The notes under the pieces: model-generated | What the model saw: only the letters and a program-made list of their open reading frames with translations | What the model was told of the DNA's origin: nothing | The model's database searches: none | Made by a program: the position numbers and the translations under genes | Source: G963663495 sp963663495 | GTDB taxonomy: Bacteria > Bacteroidota > Rhodothermia > Rhodothermales > Bin80 | Direction: 5' to 3' | NCBI GenBank assembly: GCA_963663495.1 | Contig: OY760427.1 | Span: 930,001 to 994,000 of the forward strand | DNA: 64,000 nt | In this document: positions 63,590-64,000 of the stretch, in pieces | Layout of the letters: each line of letters begins with the position of its first letter | How positions within the stretch are numbered: position 1 is the stretch's first letter

Positions 63590-64000
63590 CAACATTCGTC
63601 GTGGATAGCAACGTTGCGATAGTCGCCAACAGGCGCGGGACCCATGCTGACGAACGGTGCCAGTTAGCTTGCGTGGAGAAGCTGGAATACGTGGTCGAGA
63701 AGGAGGTGGTCGCCATTGACGACGCGCGTGCCATTCTGGCTGAGTATGCAAAGCACCTACAGACATCCGGAATGCTGGGCATGGGTGACACATTCTACAA
63801 GCATGTACTCAACCATCAGCATCGGTCCGACCGGGTACAGGTGGTCGCGGTAACTCCTTCCGAGGACCCTGCGCGGGGCTTTGAAGAGTTGCCGGAGAAT
63901 ACGTTCGACCCTTCGGATCGTAAGTTCCTGGCAGTTGCGGTCGCTGCCAAGGCGGTCGTTCTAAACGCAACTGACAGTGATTGGGCTGAACATGCGGCGT
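63586..64000 (+). CDS. PIN-like nuclease, partner of the ATPase (partial, runs off the window)
   Basis: 138 residues visible. The first strand is 'TTFVVDSNVAIVANRRG' with Asp7 of the PIN fold. A helical region includes 'CVEKLEYVVEKEVVAIDDAR'. 'FDPSDRKFLAVAVAAKAVVL' supplies the third acidic position, and 'NATDSDW' is the last Asp. Spacing is that of PIN nucleases longer than VapC toxins. Translationally coupled to the upstream ATPase, so the two are expected to act as one ATPase-nuclease system. The C-terminus is outside the window. Confidence 0.75.
   Translation, partial: MTTFVVDSNVAIVANRRGTHADERCQLACVEKLEYVVEKEVVAIDDARAILAEYAKHLQTSGMLGMGDTFYKHVLNHQHRSDRVQVVAVTPSEDPARGFEELPENTFDPSDRKFLAVAVAAKAVVLNATDSDWAEHAA

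Noticed and set aside
1..64000. tRNA, rRNA or replication-origin signals
   Set aside because: Looked for conserved tRNA arms, rRNA segments and iteron/DnaA-box clusters; none seen that I could support.

Overview
The window looks like a mobile-element-rich accessory region from a Bacteroidota/Rhodothermota-type bacterium. Three things point there: a secreted protein ending in a type IX secretion (PNPFNPET-type) sorting tail, a lipoprotein with the 'AFPNPA' style seen in Rhodothermota/Balneolota, and a Bacteroidota-style M23 peptidase with a His-x-Cys metal motif. The assignment is inference; no rRNA or tRNA gene was seen.

Layout. 1-5.4 kb is ordinary chromosome: the tail of a sortilin-like protein, an M23 endopeptidase, a coupled cobalamin pair (BtuD-like ATPase and PduO-type adenosyltransferase), a lipoprotein, a PAP2 phosphatase and Sua5/TsaC. 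5.4-18.2 kb is a stack of mobile DNA: an internally deleted group II intron, TnpB remnants, a 3.9-kb IS256/Mutator-type element (called ISMut here) and two copies of a 3.06-kb IS4/Tn5-type element (called ISB) whose transposase carries an N-terminal DruA/DUF4338 domain. 18.3-27.9 kb holds two large surface or secreted proteins (a Calx-beta autotransporter and a Spondin_N-repeat protein) separated by mobile debris. 28-34.3 kb is an IS66 carrying a second ISMut.

34.3-64 kb is a defence-island-like region peppered with insertion sequences. It holds: (i) a TIR + SLOG operon followed by a decayed ThsB-like gene (Thoeris-like logic); (ii) a TIR-like + Nmad2 + MazG-like operon; (iii) a FitAB-type toxin-antitoxin pair and a restriction-subunit fragment; (iv) an 832-aa protein of unknown function translationally coupled to a 1.4-kb-codon DUF1998 superfamily 2 helicase; (v) an OLD/DUF3696-type ATPase coupled to a PIN-like nuclease that runs off the end. 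AlbA_2, group II intron, IS1380, IS1182-like, IS1595 and IS21 remnants lie between them.

The insertion boundaries could be read directly from target-site duplications (TSDs) and give a relative history: ISB inside ISMut A and inside a TnpB gene; ISMut B inside IS66 copy 1 (IS66 copy 2 preserves the empty site); ISMut C inside a group II intron reverse-transcriptase remnant. The most unusual single object is ISMut: besides its active-looking transposase it encodes a 353-aa paralogue that has lost two of the three catalytic acidic residues, plus a 1.5-kb non-coding arm built from a degenerate tandem duplication.
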